From Otatea glauca (taxonomy: Eukaryota > Streptophyta > Magnoliopsida > Poales > Poaceae), in the NCBI GenBank assembly GCA_036346275.1, contig CM070727.1, forward strand, positions 10,221,760-10,285,759: a stretch of DNA of 64,000 nt, read 5' to 3'. Positions 43,050 to 54,420 of the stretch are shown here, piece by piece (position 1 is the first letter of the stretch; each line of letters begins with the position of its first letter). The position numbers and the translations under genes are program-made. The notes under the pieces are model-generated. The model saw nothing but the letters and a program-made list of their open reading frames with translations. It made no database searches and had not been told where the DNA came from.

Positions 43050-45834
43050 TCAGATGAGCTTCTTCTTTCGGAAGTATTGTTGTAGATGCCACAACTGCAA
43101 AACTGGGACTATAATGCAAACACTGAGCGACATCATGCTCAGCCATGAGATTCTAGCATTTGTCTTCTCATTCACATCTCTCATGTCTGCTTCTCTGCAT
43201 TGGCAACAATGTTGTTAAACAGGCTAGTTATGCTTATGCACTGAGGTAATGAGCTATCAATGAAAACAACGAATAACCAAACCATTGACCTATAAAAAGC
43301 AGTAGGTGCACTTACTTGGATCTCAGCAAGAGCAGGTTTTCATGGATTCCTTGGACAGCTGTTTCAAGCTTGACCAACTCTAGTTCAACTCCCTATTCAA
43401 AAAGTCACTGTTATCCAAAGGAGCAAAAAAACCAAAATGAAAAATGATGGGTATATCGTCAAGACCCATTATTCTCACCATCAACCGAGAAGCAAGCAAA
43501 TAGTTTACTGCTTCTGCTGAGGTGAATGCAAACTGGTCCACTGAAACCTTTTCCCGCTGATGTACAGTATCGCCAAAAGGGGATGTAACCTGATTCCACC
43601 AGAAATATAAGGTTTAGAAACCAGTCAGTAGAAAAGAAAATAGAAGGTGAAACAATGTGCTACCATGCAACCCCATTCAACACCCAGCAACAATACAACG
43701 AGCCTAATTCATTGATAATCTGAAATGGGAAATACAATACATGCTACTGTTACCAAGTGCAAATAGGAAGGAAGCCTGCACTCAGAAGTACAAGCTACAG
43801 CCCAGACAAAATTGCTGCAACTAGTACTCCCCCTCACGAGTGCACAAAAAGGTTATAGAATAACATCACATAAGTGCAGCTTGGTTTCAGAACTGCATCT
43901 TCCAATCTTCATGAGTGAACAATTAGGACTAATAACGAAATGAAAATACTTTTGTGGCAGCACATATAATTCAAAGTGTTATCTGTAACAACCCTACGAA
44001 AGATAGAGAAAGATCATTGCACCCCATTACGTATCTTTGTTAACTGGGTTCAACAGTAAAAGGACCACTCTCCTTGTATGGTTTGTTCATGAATGTAATC
44101 ATAAATTTCAGCTACCAGAACGGTTTATATGTGGTTTTTTTTCTATGTACATGGACAATGTGAAATAATCACAGGTAATCTTTTTTTTTCTGGTCAACAT
44201 TCAACGATGAGCTTTCAAATTAGCACCAAACGAGTGCAGACATACCCCAATGGTCTTCCAAAATCCAAATGCTAATGGCCAGCCACTAGTACAAAATGCT
44301 GAGACTGTCACCACTTGTTTCTATTTTGACGACTAATAGTATCCTCCCTCCATGACATCTGCAACTTTGCAAAGGATCCTACTGCAACCGATGAAGCCCG
44401 AGCACAAGAGCAATACTCACACACAATGCACGCATTCCCTTTTTCCCTTTCCGACCAATTATAATAGCATATAAACCCACCTGATCCGGCTCCATTGCGT
44501 AGGCTGAATCGTTCTTCCGCGACTAACCCTCGTCATATATTTCACATCATAGAACATCACAACTATAGCATTTTAGAGCCGATCAATCAGGCCGGCTCGA
44601 TTACCTTGACGGAGACGGTGAGGTGGGCGTGGTGGTGCTCGTAGAGGACGTAGTAGTCGCCAATGACGACGACGTTGGACTGGATCTCATCCGAAACGCA
44701 CTTGGTCGCCAACGGCGCGATCTCCAGCCACACCGCCCCGGCGTCCGCCGCCATCCACCGAATTTTTTTTTATTTAATATTTGTTTTTAATTTTTTTTTC
44801 GAAAATAATCGGTTGAGTGAAAAAATTGTAGAAATGGGTACCCGTTGCCCGTATATGGGCGATCTGTCCGAGCCTGTAACGGCCAATTGACGGCGCCCAC
44901 CTGTTGCCCCATATACGGGTGATCTCCCTATACAGGGGCAACGGGTGGGCTTTATAACCTGCGCAGCGCTCCAGACAGTCAGTCGGCAGCCGAGCGCAAA
45001 GTAGAGGGGAAGAGAGGAGGAGAAGAAGAGAAGAGAAAAGAGAAGAAAAGAAGAAGAGAAGAGAAGAAGAGGGGAAGAAAAGGAGAAGCTAAAAAATCGA
45101 GGTAAATTTCGGAATTTTTTTTAGAGTTAACTTTAGGAAATTTTTGTAGAGGTAAATTTAGGAATTTTTTTAGAGGTTGTGTAGTATTTAGAAATTTAAT
45201 ATAGCATTTAATATTTAGGAATTTGTTGTAGTATTTAGAAATTTTAGGATTGTGTAGTGTTTATAAATTTTAGGATTGTATAGTGTTTAAAAATTTAATG
45301 TAGCAGTTAATATTTAGAAATTTCAGGATCAATGTGCGGCTCACGTCGGATGTAGTCGGGCGCGGCGGTAGCGTGTGTATGACTGAGGACATTTAACTTA
45401 TGGTATATTTTGGCCAATAGATGTAAAATATTACGGTAAATCAATACTAAGAGGTATAAAAAATTTAAAGATTAGTGCTTTTAACTTATGGTATAGGGTA
45501 TCGACTGCCCTCTGGCCATTTTCGCTATTTTTTTCCTATCAATTATTCTCGGATTTGTTTTTGAAATTAACATTACAAAAAATAAAATTTTGAACCAAAA
45601 AGGGCACCTGTCGCCCCTGTATCGGGCGATTTTTGCCCCTGCCGTTACCCCCACGGCGGAGCCGTTAGTTGAGGCACCGATCGCCCGTATACGGGCGACG
45701 GGAGCCAATTTCCGCAATTATTTTTATCTAACGACTATTTTTGAAATAATAAATAAAAATAAATATTAAAGGAGAAAATTCGCCATCCACCACAACACCG
45801 CAGCCGCCGAGGCCCACGCGCCACACCGCGTCAT
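43050..45834 (-). pseudogene. p24-delta (emp24/GOLD) cargo receptor gene, split by a transposon
   Basis: p24 proteins cycle between ER and Golgi and sort cargo into COPI/COPII vesicles. Exon 1 runs from ATG 45834 to 45781 (MTRCGAWASAAAVLWWMA, signal peptide), is cut by a 1-kb insertion, and resumes 44748-44605 (ADAGAVWLEIAPLATKCVSD, EIQSNVVVIGDYYVLYEH). Exon 2 is 43589-43479 (VTSPFGDTVHQREKVSVDQF). Exon 3 is 43392-43316 (GVELELVKLETAVQGIHENL). Exon 4 is 43194-43050 (READM-like start, TM helix SLSVCIIVPVLQLWHL, tail QQYFRKKKLI). The tail keeps the dilysine COPI signal and aromatic COPII signal. Without the insertion it would be 176 residues; family members have about 210. The part of the GOLD domain between exons 2 and 3 (normally some 30-40 residues, rich in Trp-Lys-Asp) is missing, so it was probably already defective or divergent. 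Confidence 0.88.
44760..45780. mobile_element. Mutator-like element, 1.0 kb, in the p24-delta signal-peptide exon
   Basis: It is flanked by CGCCATCCACC at 44749-44759 and 45781-45791, an 11-bp direct repeat (Mutator elements usually give 9). The ends are long inverted repeats of about 120 bp: left AATTTTTTTTTATTTAATAT...GTTGCCCGTATATGGGCGAT, right (reverse complement) AATTTTCTCCTTTAATATTT...GTCGCCCGTATACGGGCGAT, around 70% alike. The inside is non-coding, with a 75-base purine-rich run (about 45000-45075) and AGGAATTTTT repeats. Long ends, target duplication and no transposase fit a non-autonomous MULE. Confidence 0.85.
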
Positions 45835-46600
45835 TGCCCCTTTCTGTTGCTCCAAGGCCTAACGTCCTATCCCAGATGACATGACACCACCAAGTCCATC
45901 CCTGCTTGGCCCACTAGGCCATTAATATTTGAGGCCCAAATACAGCTTGAGTTAGCCGGGCCCTGTTATATTCATTGTTCCATAGCAACTCGGGCCCATG
46001 CACACTTGGGCCCAAAGAAACTTGGGCCATGGGCGCTTGGGCCCATACTGCCATATGGGGTGGGCATCATCTGGTAGTGCCTCCGGTAGTCCGGTCTCAG
46101 ATTGGGCCTAGGAAACAAATTTCGAGTTAATCTCAATCTCATATCGCCCTGAAGCAACAAGTCTCCACTTCTCCCAAGGCGTGGCCGCCGCGGCAGTCTT
46201 CGGCGCGCGCTGGTAGTTTTGGGTCGACGTCGTCGTCTGCAGCGCCGGCTAGGTCTCTCCATGGTGAGTACAAGATCCCTTCGCTTCGTTCAGGGTAAAT
46301 TTGCCTTTTTCATGCGACTTTGAGGAGGGCTTTTGATGGGTGTGCGTTTGTTGTATGTGGGGATTGCTTATCAAGCGGCTCCAAGTCTCAAATTATGAGC
46401 TGCAGTTTATTGAGGGAAAACTTCCCAACTGCTTGTGGTTGCGTGGAAGCTAAAAGCCATCCCAACAGCAAACTTCCTCGTCGATAGAAGTCGGGAGCTT
46501 GTAGCCACTCATTACCAATCCTTGTAAGCGCAATGTACGCCTACGACGAGCAGGATTTGGTGCAGTTGCTGCCACCGCCATCAGTTGTTCGCCCCAATCA
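45835..46600. other. Upstream of p24-delta, possible orphan first exon
   Basis: About 45870-46080 is rich in GGGCCCA / TTGGGCC words, common in plant promoters of housekeeping genes. At 46261 an ATG is followed directly by GTGAGTAC, a good donor, so a divergent gene on the plus strand may once have started here. No later exon is visible before the truncated Gypsy element at about 46600. This is an inference. Confidence 0.35.
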
Positions 46601-47925
46601 GAATCTGCATCTGTTTCCACAACTAATCCATCAGAAATTTGGAATACCTCGATTAATTTTTCTAGAATATGAATTGGTACTTGAGCTAGGACTCATGTGT
46701 TTTGCTCCACTTTTCACCACCCGTGAAACACAGTCCCTTTGCTTTCCAATAGGTCTTCAGGCATTCAAATTTTTTGCCCATTCTGTAATGTCTAGTTTCT
46801 TATGATCTTCATATTTCTTGCCGTCTTCAGTTTTTAGGAATCCCTTGTTTTTGTTAGCATAAGCTTGAAATTTGGAGTTGTTCTTGTTGCCTTCACGATG
46901 ATCAGATTGATGGGATCCTTTCTTGCGTATGTTTTCAAGCTCCTCTTCCTGCAATAAAGCCAGAGAGCACATAGTATCCATATCCTCTGGGCGGTGTAAA
47001 AAGACTACAGAGCGTATGTCATCGCGCAAACCCTTTAAGAAGCAAGAAAAAAAAACACTTCACTGGTGCTAGAATCATGTAACAAAATCCGATGCCAAAG
47101 TTCATCAAACTTCTCTATGAACTCTGCTACTGAACCAATCTGGTGCTCACTAAGGATCTAATGCACATATAACATGCGCTGATTGCTTCCCCATTTCTTA
47201 AACACCTCAACCACTAGATCGGTCCACAACTCAAGTCTACCTTAAGCTTCTACAGTTCTAACCAGAGCGCTGCCTTCCCTATGAAATTCAGAGAGAAAAA
47301 GCAAGTTTTTAGAGACTCCTGAACCTCGTACACCTCAAAGTAGACCTCACACTTCTTCAACAAATCTTCGGATTATCCCCGTCAAATTTAGAGAAATCCA
47401 ACTTAGGCACGGAAGGTCCCTTTTGCCCAATAGAAGCCCTGGGTAAGCTATGGTGATCATCCTATATTCTCTCTAAACGAGGCACTTGAAAATTGGAGAT
47501 AGATGCACCTATGACCGGAGGTAGCTAGGGACTAGCGAGGAGTCCATCAGTTGGCCCCCGGTTCATGATGTTCTTTCCATAGCTTTGGGCCTGATTAGTA
47601 GGATCAATGGTCCGCACCAGTGTGGATGGAAATTTTGCCTGTGGTGAGGCCTAGTGTCCGAATACGAGAATAAGGTGGTGGTGGTGGTAGCCTCGATTCC
47701 AACGTGGCAACTCGCACAGCTTGCGAATCCACGGCTTGACGTAAATCCTTCATCACTTCAGATTGGCTCATCCTCTCGGTCTTTGTTCTCCTTCAAATCA
47801 TCCATGAATTGAGCCATCATCTACTCAAGTCCAGTGTATTGGGCTTCAATCTTCTCCATGGATGCTGCCATCCTTACCTCCAATTGGGACAACTTTTTTT
47901 TGGGCGCCACATCAAAAGCCGGATG

Positions 47926-47937
47926 GCTCTGATACCA
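47926..47937 (-). other. Primer binding site, initiator tRNA-Met type
   Basis: The minus strand reads TGGTATCAGAGC two bases inside the LTR end. Confidence 0.9.
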
Positions 47938-47939
47938 AG

Positions 47940-48237
47940 TGTTACGATCCTCAGGGGAGAGAAGGGAATTCTAGATAGAAGAGAGGATTTGAGGGAGAAA
48001 GATCGGGACAAGGAGGGACAACTGAGATGGGAATTAGGAATTGCATTCATCAATCATCACCCCTCTCTCTCTCTCTCTCTCACGCACATCTTATATGGAG
48101 CCATGTCTGACCAGTGGTCGAACAATCCAGCATGGAGTTTGTTACAAAGCAAATACTTTGCCATTATATGGACTTGGCCCCAACTTTACGGCCAGACACA
48201 TTGCCACCTCTTGCTGACCACCATAGTCTCTGTGACA
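47940..48237 (-). repeat. Gypsy 5' LTR, 298 bp
   Basis: On the element strand it runs TGTCACAGAGAC...GGATCGTAACA, ending two bases from the primer site. It includes a CT microsatellite at 48063-48081. The right boundary is inferred from the TGT/ACA pairing. The partner LTR is missing. Confidence 0.7.
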
Positions 48238-48411
48238 TTGACGACCTGTAACTTACCAACTGCACGAAACCACTAGATCACTGCTACAATTCTTGATGTG
48301 ACCGCCGAATTAAGAGGAGAATTTTGCACATACACGCCTACCGGTAAAAAGAGCTCGGTGCCTAGCAATGCGCGATGCTGGATTCGTGCAGTGCAAGACC
48401 AAATATTCTAA

Positions 48412-48629
48412 GGGAAATACTAGCGTCCGGACGTCCGATACTATTCATTTCATCAGACGCTCGCTGCAACATTTTTTTCCAACATGTGCAACATTTTTTT
48501 TCAACGTGTGCAACATTTTTTTCTCCGCTCATATTTTTACTATTATCGAAGGAAAAATGTTTCACGCGTAGGGAAAAAATGTTACAAAGCGTCCGAAAAA
48601 AATCAGACGTCTTATTGCTAGCAATTCCG
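48412..48629. mobile_element. Mutator-type MITE, 218 bp
   Basis: It is flanked by perfect 9-bp repeats ATATTCTAA (48403-48411 and 48630-48638). The ends are GGGAAATACTAGC and, reverse-complemented, CGGAATTGCTAGC, followed by similar GACGTC-TGA / GACGTCCGA. Inside is a short array of GCAACATTTTTTT units (48468-48525, about 22 bp each). Confidence 0.88.
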
Positions 48630-48638
48630 ATATTCTAA

Positions 48639-49842
48639 AGCTCTCTGAGGATCGATGTCTCCGGATCTAATTCGGATCAAACCTGAACTTTTATTTACAC
48701 GCCAAGTTAATAATCAAAAGGGGTTCAAGCATTGCCTGATGCAATCCATCCATTAGAAGATGGTGTCACCAAGTGCGATTCCTTCCTAGGGCAAATCATC
48801 TCGCGGTCTCGGCCGGCCACCACTTGTGATCGTGAATGCACTCGAGTAAAATAAGTGGAGATGACATCTCCAGGTTACATTTGGGCCCAGTTCCTGTACT
48901 CTACATGCCTGGCTAGCTTGCAGTATACTGAACTAAGGCACTAGAAAAAGTATATGTCGGTTCGAGTGCAAATGCCGCCCCATTTCATCTGCACCACTAC
49001 TTCTGCTCGCCGCTGTTAGATTAATCTAGTTTGTGTGTATGCACTATGCATGGGTAATCTAGTTTGCTCTGAGGCTTGGAGCTGAATAACTCAACTCCTA
49101 TAGGATAAACACATGCATATACGATGAACACGTTTGGGGGATGGACACACAACCTTCTCACGGCTGCCATCTAATTAAGCAACTTATAAGTACACGATGC
49201 AACGGGTCAGTAACAAACTCAGCCCTAAAATAATGTTGGGAATCACTCCCTTAGTCTCTACGTGTTTTTCAGACACAAAACTGATTCACTGAGTCTCTCA
49301 CGGACAAGAAAATGGAGAAGAACGTGTAAACAGAGAAGAGCTAGAAACTCATACACACTGCCGAGCTACATTTTTCCCTCTATACTTCTTCTCTTATTCC
49401 ATCAACCGAATACTCAACAATACATAGACTTAAATACACAGAACACAACGCACACCATGACTAACTAACACGTACCGAGACGCACGCCACAACTCTACAC
49501 ACGTCTCCATCCATTCAACAATTGTTAACCATCCTATCATGAATGCATGCAAACTAACTACGACCTCCTTGCGCACAATTCACAAGTACACAACAAATTA
49601 ACTCAAGTGAAGATTACATCTAACAGCCACAGAATTATGTCTTCTTTTGCATAGTGGAATGCTGGTTGGTGATGTTGATGTAACCTGACTGCGAATGTGC
49701 TGCATGTATTTAGGAGGATTAATCACACCGCACGTGCGGTACACGACTGCATACAGCAAGTAAGAGATTAAGAATGGGACCGGCGCTCAGTTGTGGTCTT
49801 GCTCTGGACAAGGAACGTTCGATCAGGTTGTAGAATCTTTTG
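48639..49842. other. Intergenic, nothing recognised
   Basis: Anonymous sequence with no coding frame that resembles a known protein and no bounded repeat. Confidence 0.5.
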
Positions 49843-50387
49843 TTTTTCTAGCCCCACTACAAATATTTTATTTGCAAATTTAGTTTCTAACCAAACGTTT
49901 TTACAAAAGTAGCCCCCTCCTTAACCGCGGAAGGAGCGGCATGCGACACGTATCACTTACCACGCTTGTGTACCACGGAAGGTGCCTAGCAACGAAAAAA
50001 AATCGTGCTACCACGCACCCGCAGCTCGGTAGGTGCTTCCGCGGCTGAAGTGCATGGAAAGCACCTGCCGAGCTAGGCCACCGCAGAAGGCAGCTCGAGT
50101 CGGAGTGCAATGCTGAATTAAGGGACTAATTAATGGCTAATTAAATAAATCACTGATTAATACTGTTGCATCAAGCAAGCCTGATGAGCACTCCGCGGCT
50201 ACATAAGCACCTGTCGAGCCGAGGTTCCGCTACAGTGTGGCTGTTTTCGTCCTTAGGTACCTTCTGCAGTGCAATAGACGACATGTATCGTTTGTCGCTC
50301 CTTCCGCGGTTAGGGAGAGGGCTATTTTTAAAAAACTTCGGGTGGGAGCTACATTTGCAAAAAAATGTAGTAATGGTGCTAGAAAAT
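49843..50387. mobile_element. Foldback element, about 545 bp
   Basis: The left TTTTTCTAGCCCCACTAC pairs with the right ATTTTCTAGCACCATTAC (reverse complement). The similarity continues inward: AACCGCGGAAGGAGCGGCAT on the left against AACCGCGGAAGGAGCGACAA on the right, then GGTGC-CTAG and GCTCGG...AGGTGCTT words on both. Most of the element forms one long imperfect hairpin. It is non-coding, with no clean target duplication. Confidence 0.75.
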
Positions 50388-51299
50388 CCAAAGCTTCCTG
50401 GTTGTAACCACAAGTTCCATTTTTCTCACAAAGCATGATATTTAAGCGGAATTTGTTAGAAATTGACATGGCAAATAATGAAGATAATAAAAAGAATGTG
50501 AGATATAGATTTTAACATGGAAACCCCTTACAGGCAAAAACCATGAACGCATAACAGGCGATGATCATATGGGCGAAGCCAGGATAAAAATGAAGGAGGA
50601 GCTCGTAGGTCTAAGCTTCCTCAGCTGCCCGCATCGACATCATAGATCGACACACACTTGGTCAACGCCGTCATGGCCTGCACTAGCACCGTCAACATCA
50701 TTATGCACAGGCTCATGATCCGTACCTACGGGCAACGGTGGACGTATAACAAAATTTTATTCAGGACAAGCCTAAATATGACTAATTCACCGTAAACAAG
50801 TCGATTTATGTATCATGCATACGAAATTCACAATTACATTAGTTTTAAACTAAATCAATCGTGAAGTTAGATAGGTGAAGAAATCAACTTCTTTCTATCA
50901 ATTCAACTCGTTGTCAGTTTCGTCTTTCCATTCAAATATTTATTCTCAAATAATCAAACTCAATATATATAGATGTTATTTCACAATGAAAATTAACATA
51001 CAAAATTTTACAATTTTATTTTCTCAAATTAACGTATAATTATCTCCCTCTATCTCTCTTCCTCATTCTCTCTTATAAAATATGATCTTGTACATAAAAT
51101 TGAAATTAGAGCTACAATGACTAGCTAAAAGATGGGAACTTACCAGAGCCGGAGAGTGACCTTGAAGCCTACCCAAGCCCCGTATTGGCTATGCCACTGA
51201 TCATACGAGAGTTATAAAGCAAGGGGATTTTACGATGAGTCGTTAACTCAACCCCATGTGGCTCCAAAAGTACATATTAGGTACAGAAGGACTTATGTG
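50388..51299. other. Intergenic, nothing recognised
   Basis: AT-rich sequence, with a fragment near 50570-50720 that may be a worn repeat. No gene recognised. Confidence 0.5.
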
Positions 51300-52766
51300 T
51301 AGGGATGAGAACGGATCAAATAGTTTTCGATCGATCCTGACAATTTTTTGATATGAATTTTGTCGGATAGTATCGGATCAGATACAGATATGGATTTTTT
51401 CGTCAGATACGTATACGGGATATTTGTTGGATAGTATTGAATCGGATACGAATATGGATTTTTTTTGTCGGATACGGATACAAATTCGATAGTTCACTAT
51501 CCGTCGAATACGGATATGGATTTGGATAATCCAGATATTGATGGGGCGGATATCTATGCACATGGACTAGACCAAGGCTACTCTTTTGACTAAAAAGGTT
51601 TGTGAATTTCGAAACCGTGCAAAATCTTTTGACCCAAGGCTACAAAAATGATTAAATAGATGTGTACTTGTCAAATAAAGGGTGTGAAATCTGATAGAAT
51701 ACACACAATTTCAGTGCAACTTGAACTCTCTTTGTGACAAATCGAAATTACCTAGTGCAAGAATTGAAGGGGTTTGAAGCAATACTCGCCTTTTGAAAAA
51801 AAAAAACCATAAATGAGAGAAAATTGCGGAAAAATCTCCTCAAGTTAAGGCTTCAACTTTACCCTTTTAACATCCAACCTCTAGGATTTCATAATCTGTC
51901 ACCAAATGAATGTTTCCAACCAGAGTATGTGGTGTTTTTTAGGGCGACGATGGGTTTTTTGGTATCTGGAACAACAACAGAGGAGAGTTCAGCCTGAGAG
52001 TATAAATAACCTAACGAGGCACATCACAATCGGTTCTTAGAAGATGACATCCACATCACAATCAGTTCTCATGTTAGAATCGATTGTGATGTGCATGTAC
52101 ATCACAATCGATTCTCACTTGACAACCTATTGTGATTATTATTAACACCCACTCCGAGGTCATCTATCACAATCTGTTTTTCTTAAAAAGTTAAGAACCA
52201 ACTCAGATGAAGCGACAGTTTTGTACTATTTTGTAGTAGTGAAATTAATTAATCCACAAATCAAGTTTCGATTATTAAAATTGGCAAACTAACTCCAAAA
52301 ATTACAATTTTTTTGTAAAAGTTCCTGACACAATCTATCATTTTAAAAAACTATTTTCAAGATTTTATCATATTTTAATTTTTATCAAAAATTCAAACAC
52401 TTTTGGCCTTAATAGAAAAATATTTTAAATAAGTAGCTAAAATGCATAAAAACTCATAAATACATAATTTATTATTTTAAACATAGTTCAACAAAGAATA
52501 CAAATCTTGGGTCATTACATGTTTTTCATGAATGTTGGGATCAAATAAACTAGTTTTATTTTTTTTGTTCATTTTGTGTGTACAATCTAAGGGGTTATCA
52601 TGTTCCGATAAATATCTGTGATCATATCCATCTCGTCTGTATCTGTATTTGATATTATTAGTATTCGTATCCGGACTATCCGTATCCGTATTTATATCTG
52701 AAAAAAATATGAAAACAAATGTGGTAGAACTATTATCTATCCGTATCCAATCCGTTTTCATCCCTA
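51300..52766. mobile_element. hAT-type non-autonomous element, 1.5 kb
   Basis: The ends TAGGGATGAGAACGGATC (left) and TAGGGATGAAAACGGATT (right, reverse complement) match well. Both flanks carry GGATACGGATA / TATCCGTATCCG words facing each other, typical of this hAT MITE class. The 8-bp flanks (CTTATGTG and CTCGTGTC) do not match well, so the duplication is worn or the boundary is off. It contains a CACTA-like piece. Confidence 0.75.
52010..52241. mobile_element. CACTA-type terminus with subterminal repeats
   Basis: It ends TACTATTTTGTAGTAGTG at 52241, the reverse complement of a CACTACTACAAAA CACTA end. Upstream, CACATCACAATCGGTTCT-like words recur in both orientations (near 52020, 52050, 52080, 52105, 52125, 52160), as in CACTA subterminal arrays. 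The opposite end was not found. It lies inside the hAT-type element. Confidence 0.65.
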
Positions 52767-53248
52767 CTCGTGTCGTAAACAGAAACACATCTGGGCCTAT
52801 CGTCCCTCTGCTGTCACAAACCGCTCTTTCTTCACTATCAACTTGAATTTGAATAACATTATCAACAGCATTAACAAAAGAAATGAGGAACAACGGAAGC
52901 AATCACGCAATGACCATGCGACATAGGACTGATCGAATTTTCCCTGCTTTTCTGAAAGACATGCAAATATGTGTTCATCAGAACCAAAAGATTGCATTTG
53001 TCATGTCAATCAGCAGGTTCCCATCGATTAACCAAGTAACGCCCTGATGCCTAGTTGATATGGTACCCTGGTCGTGCTACTGCGCTAGCCATTCCAGTTT
53101 TGAATATCACAAAGTGCGGAATTTTGCTCTTCTTGCTTTATTTTATTCTTTGTGCGAAAGAAAAGGATGGTACTCGTCAGCTTTTCTACCGATCTGTGTC
53201 AGGACCGGTTTGAATTGTAAAAGGTAATTCTGTTTTGCATATAAATAT
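52767..53248. other. Intergenic, nothing recognised
   Basis: No gene or bounded repeat. Ends at the T run that marks the LINE tail. Confidence 0.5.
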
Positions 53249-54420
53249 TTTTTTAAGAAAAAGCAGGAGCTCTGCTAATGCATTAAGTCGAAACTAGGAG
53301 GGACTGAAAAAAGTCTATGACACTACATAACAGGTAGGCCCTAGCCTGTAGAAATAACTATGTTTTACACTTCTACACCAAGAAAAAGAAGGATAAATAT
53401 ATTTTCGAAACCGAGCACTAACGGTACGTCATGCATTCCGGAAAACGCGCTTTCGATTCTGGACATCCTGAAAGATGGTGTTAACCACATAATGCACCGA
53501 ATAATATGCGCTCGTGAAGATCATGCCATTTCTTTCTTTCCAAAGGTTCCACATGGTGGCCTGAATGATGCCGTTCACCTCCTTGGTACACTCTCTTGGC
53601 ACTGAGGAGCGAACCGTTGTCCAGCAAACAGTGAGGCCTTGCTGCACGGATGTCGCGTCCGGAGGCTTGTGGGTTATGGTCATGAATCGCAAAACTTGTG
53701 CCCACACCTGTCTCGCGAAAGGACATAGTAAGATCAGGTGACCTGCCGACTCACTGTCCGATCCACATAAAGCACATACTGCGCTGTGTGGCCAACTCCC
53801 TAGCTGCAAGCCTATCAGCAATCAGGATCCTTTGCTAAGCAAAAAGTCATGTGAAGAACTTGCACCTATCACTCGAACTAGCCTTCCAGATCATGCTATA
53901 GTTTGGGTCTGTAATGGAACCTATTGAGTTGCATGCACCAGCCAGTTCACCCAAAAGTTTAAGCTGATGAGGAAAGGTGGACAATTCACTTATACTTCAA
54001 CACTACCCCTCACGTATAGGCTCCCTCAGGCCTAGGAATACCATATTGAGTTGCATGCACCAACCAGTTCACCCAAAAGCTTAAGTTGATGAGGAAAAGT
54101 GGGGAATTCACTTATACTTCAACACTCCTCCTCACGTACGGCTCCCTCAGGCCTAGGACGTGGAATAGAAGTGGACTGCAATTATTTTTTTTAATTGCGT
54201 CAACCGGATCTTGAACTCGAGACCTCTTAGCTCTGATACCATATTGAGTTGCATGCACCAGCCAGTTCACCCAAAAACTTAAGCTGATGAGGAAAGATGA
54301 ACAATTCACTTATACTTCAACAGAACCTACAAATTGGATGCTGCCTTTGCATATAAATATAAGGTGGCATGTACAAAGTTCAAGAATGTAATATCTAAAA
54401 AAACTATTTGCCTTTTGACT
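53249..54420 (-). mobile_element. L1-type LINE fragment, 3' end
   Basis: On the minus strand, the part upstream of the TRIM reads SIQFVGSITDP. After removing the TRIM it continues MIWKASSSDRCKFFT and then, after a frame change, CALCGSDSESAGHLILLCPF, FARQVWAQVLRFM and WNLWKERNGMIF. This is the zinc-binding domain after reverse transcriptase in plant LINEs. The tail ends in a T run on the plus strand (about 53249-53255), a poly-A remnant. The RT itself is missing, as usual for 5'-truncated LINEs. Confidence 0.8.
53922..54322 (-). mobile_element. TRIM element with three 81-bp LTRs in tandem
   Basis: Three copies of an 81-bp repeat lie at 53922-54002, 54044-54124 and 54242-54322 (element strand TGTTGAAGTATAAG...AACTCAATA). 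The right copy is followed directly by TGGTATCAGAGC on the element strand (54241-54230), an initiator-tRNA-Met primer site. Purine tracts GAGGAGGAG and GAGGGGTAG precede the other two. The internal regions are 117 bp and 41 bp. The whole array is bounded by GAACC (53917-53921 and 54323-54327). No coding capacity, as in TRIMs. It sits inside the LINE fragment. Confidence 0.9.

Larger units (their letters stand above)
46600..48237 (-). mobile_element. Truncated Gypsy element: 5' LTR, primer site and part of gag
   Basis: On the minus strand: LTR 48237-47940, primer site 47937-47926, then a decayed gag. Gag pieces include MEKIEAQYTGLE near 47860 with a stop, and frame 47029-46757 (MRDDIRSVVFLHRPEDMDTM, CSLALLQEEELENI), typical of plant Gypsy gag before the knuckle. 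The knuckle at about 46710 is damaged (CFTGGEKWSK in place of CFTCGEKWSK). Sequence after the knuckle is lost by about 46600. No pol is present. Confidence 0.8.

Noticed and set aside
52477..52902. A 141-codon open frame on the minus strand.
   Set aside because: It crosses the end of the hAT-type element and has no family features.
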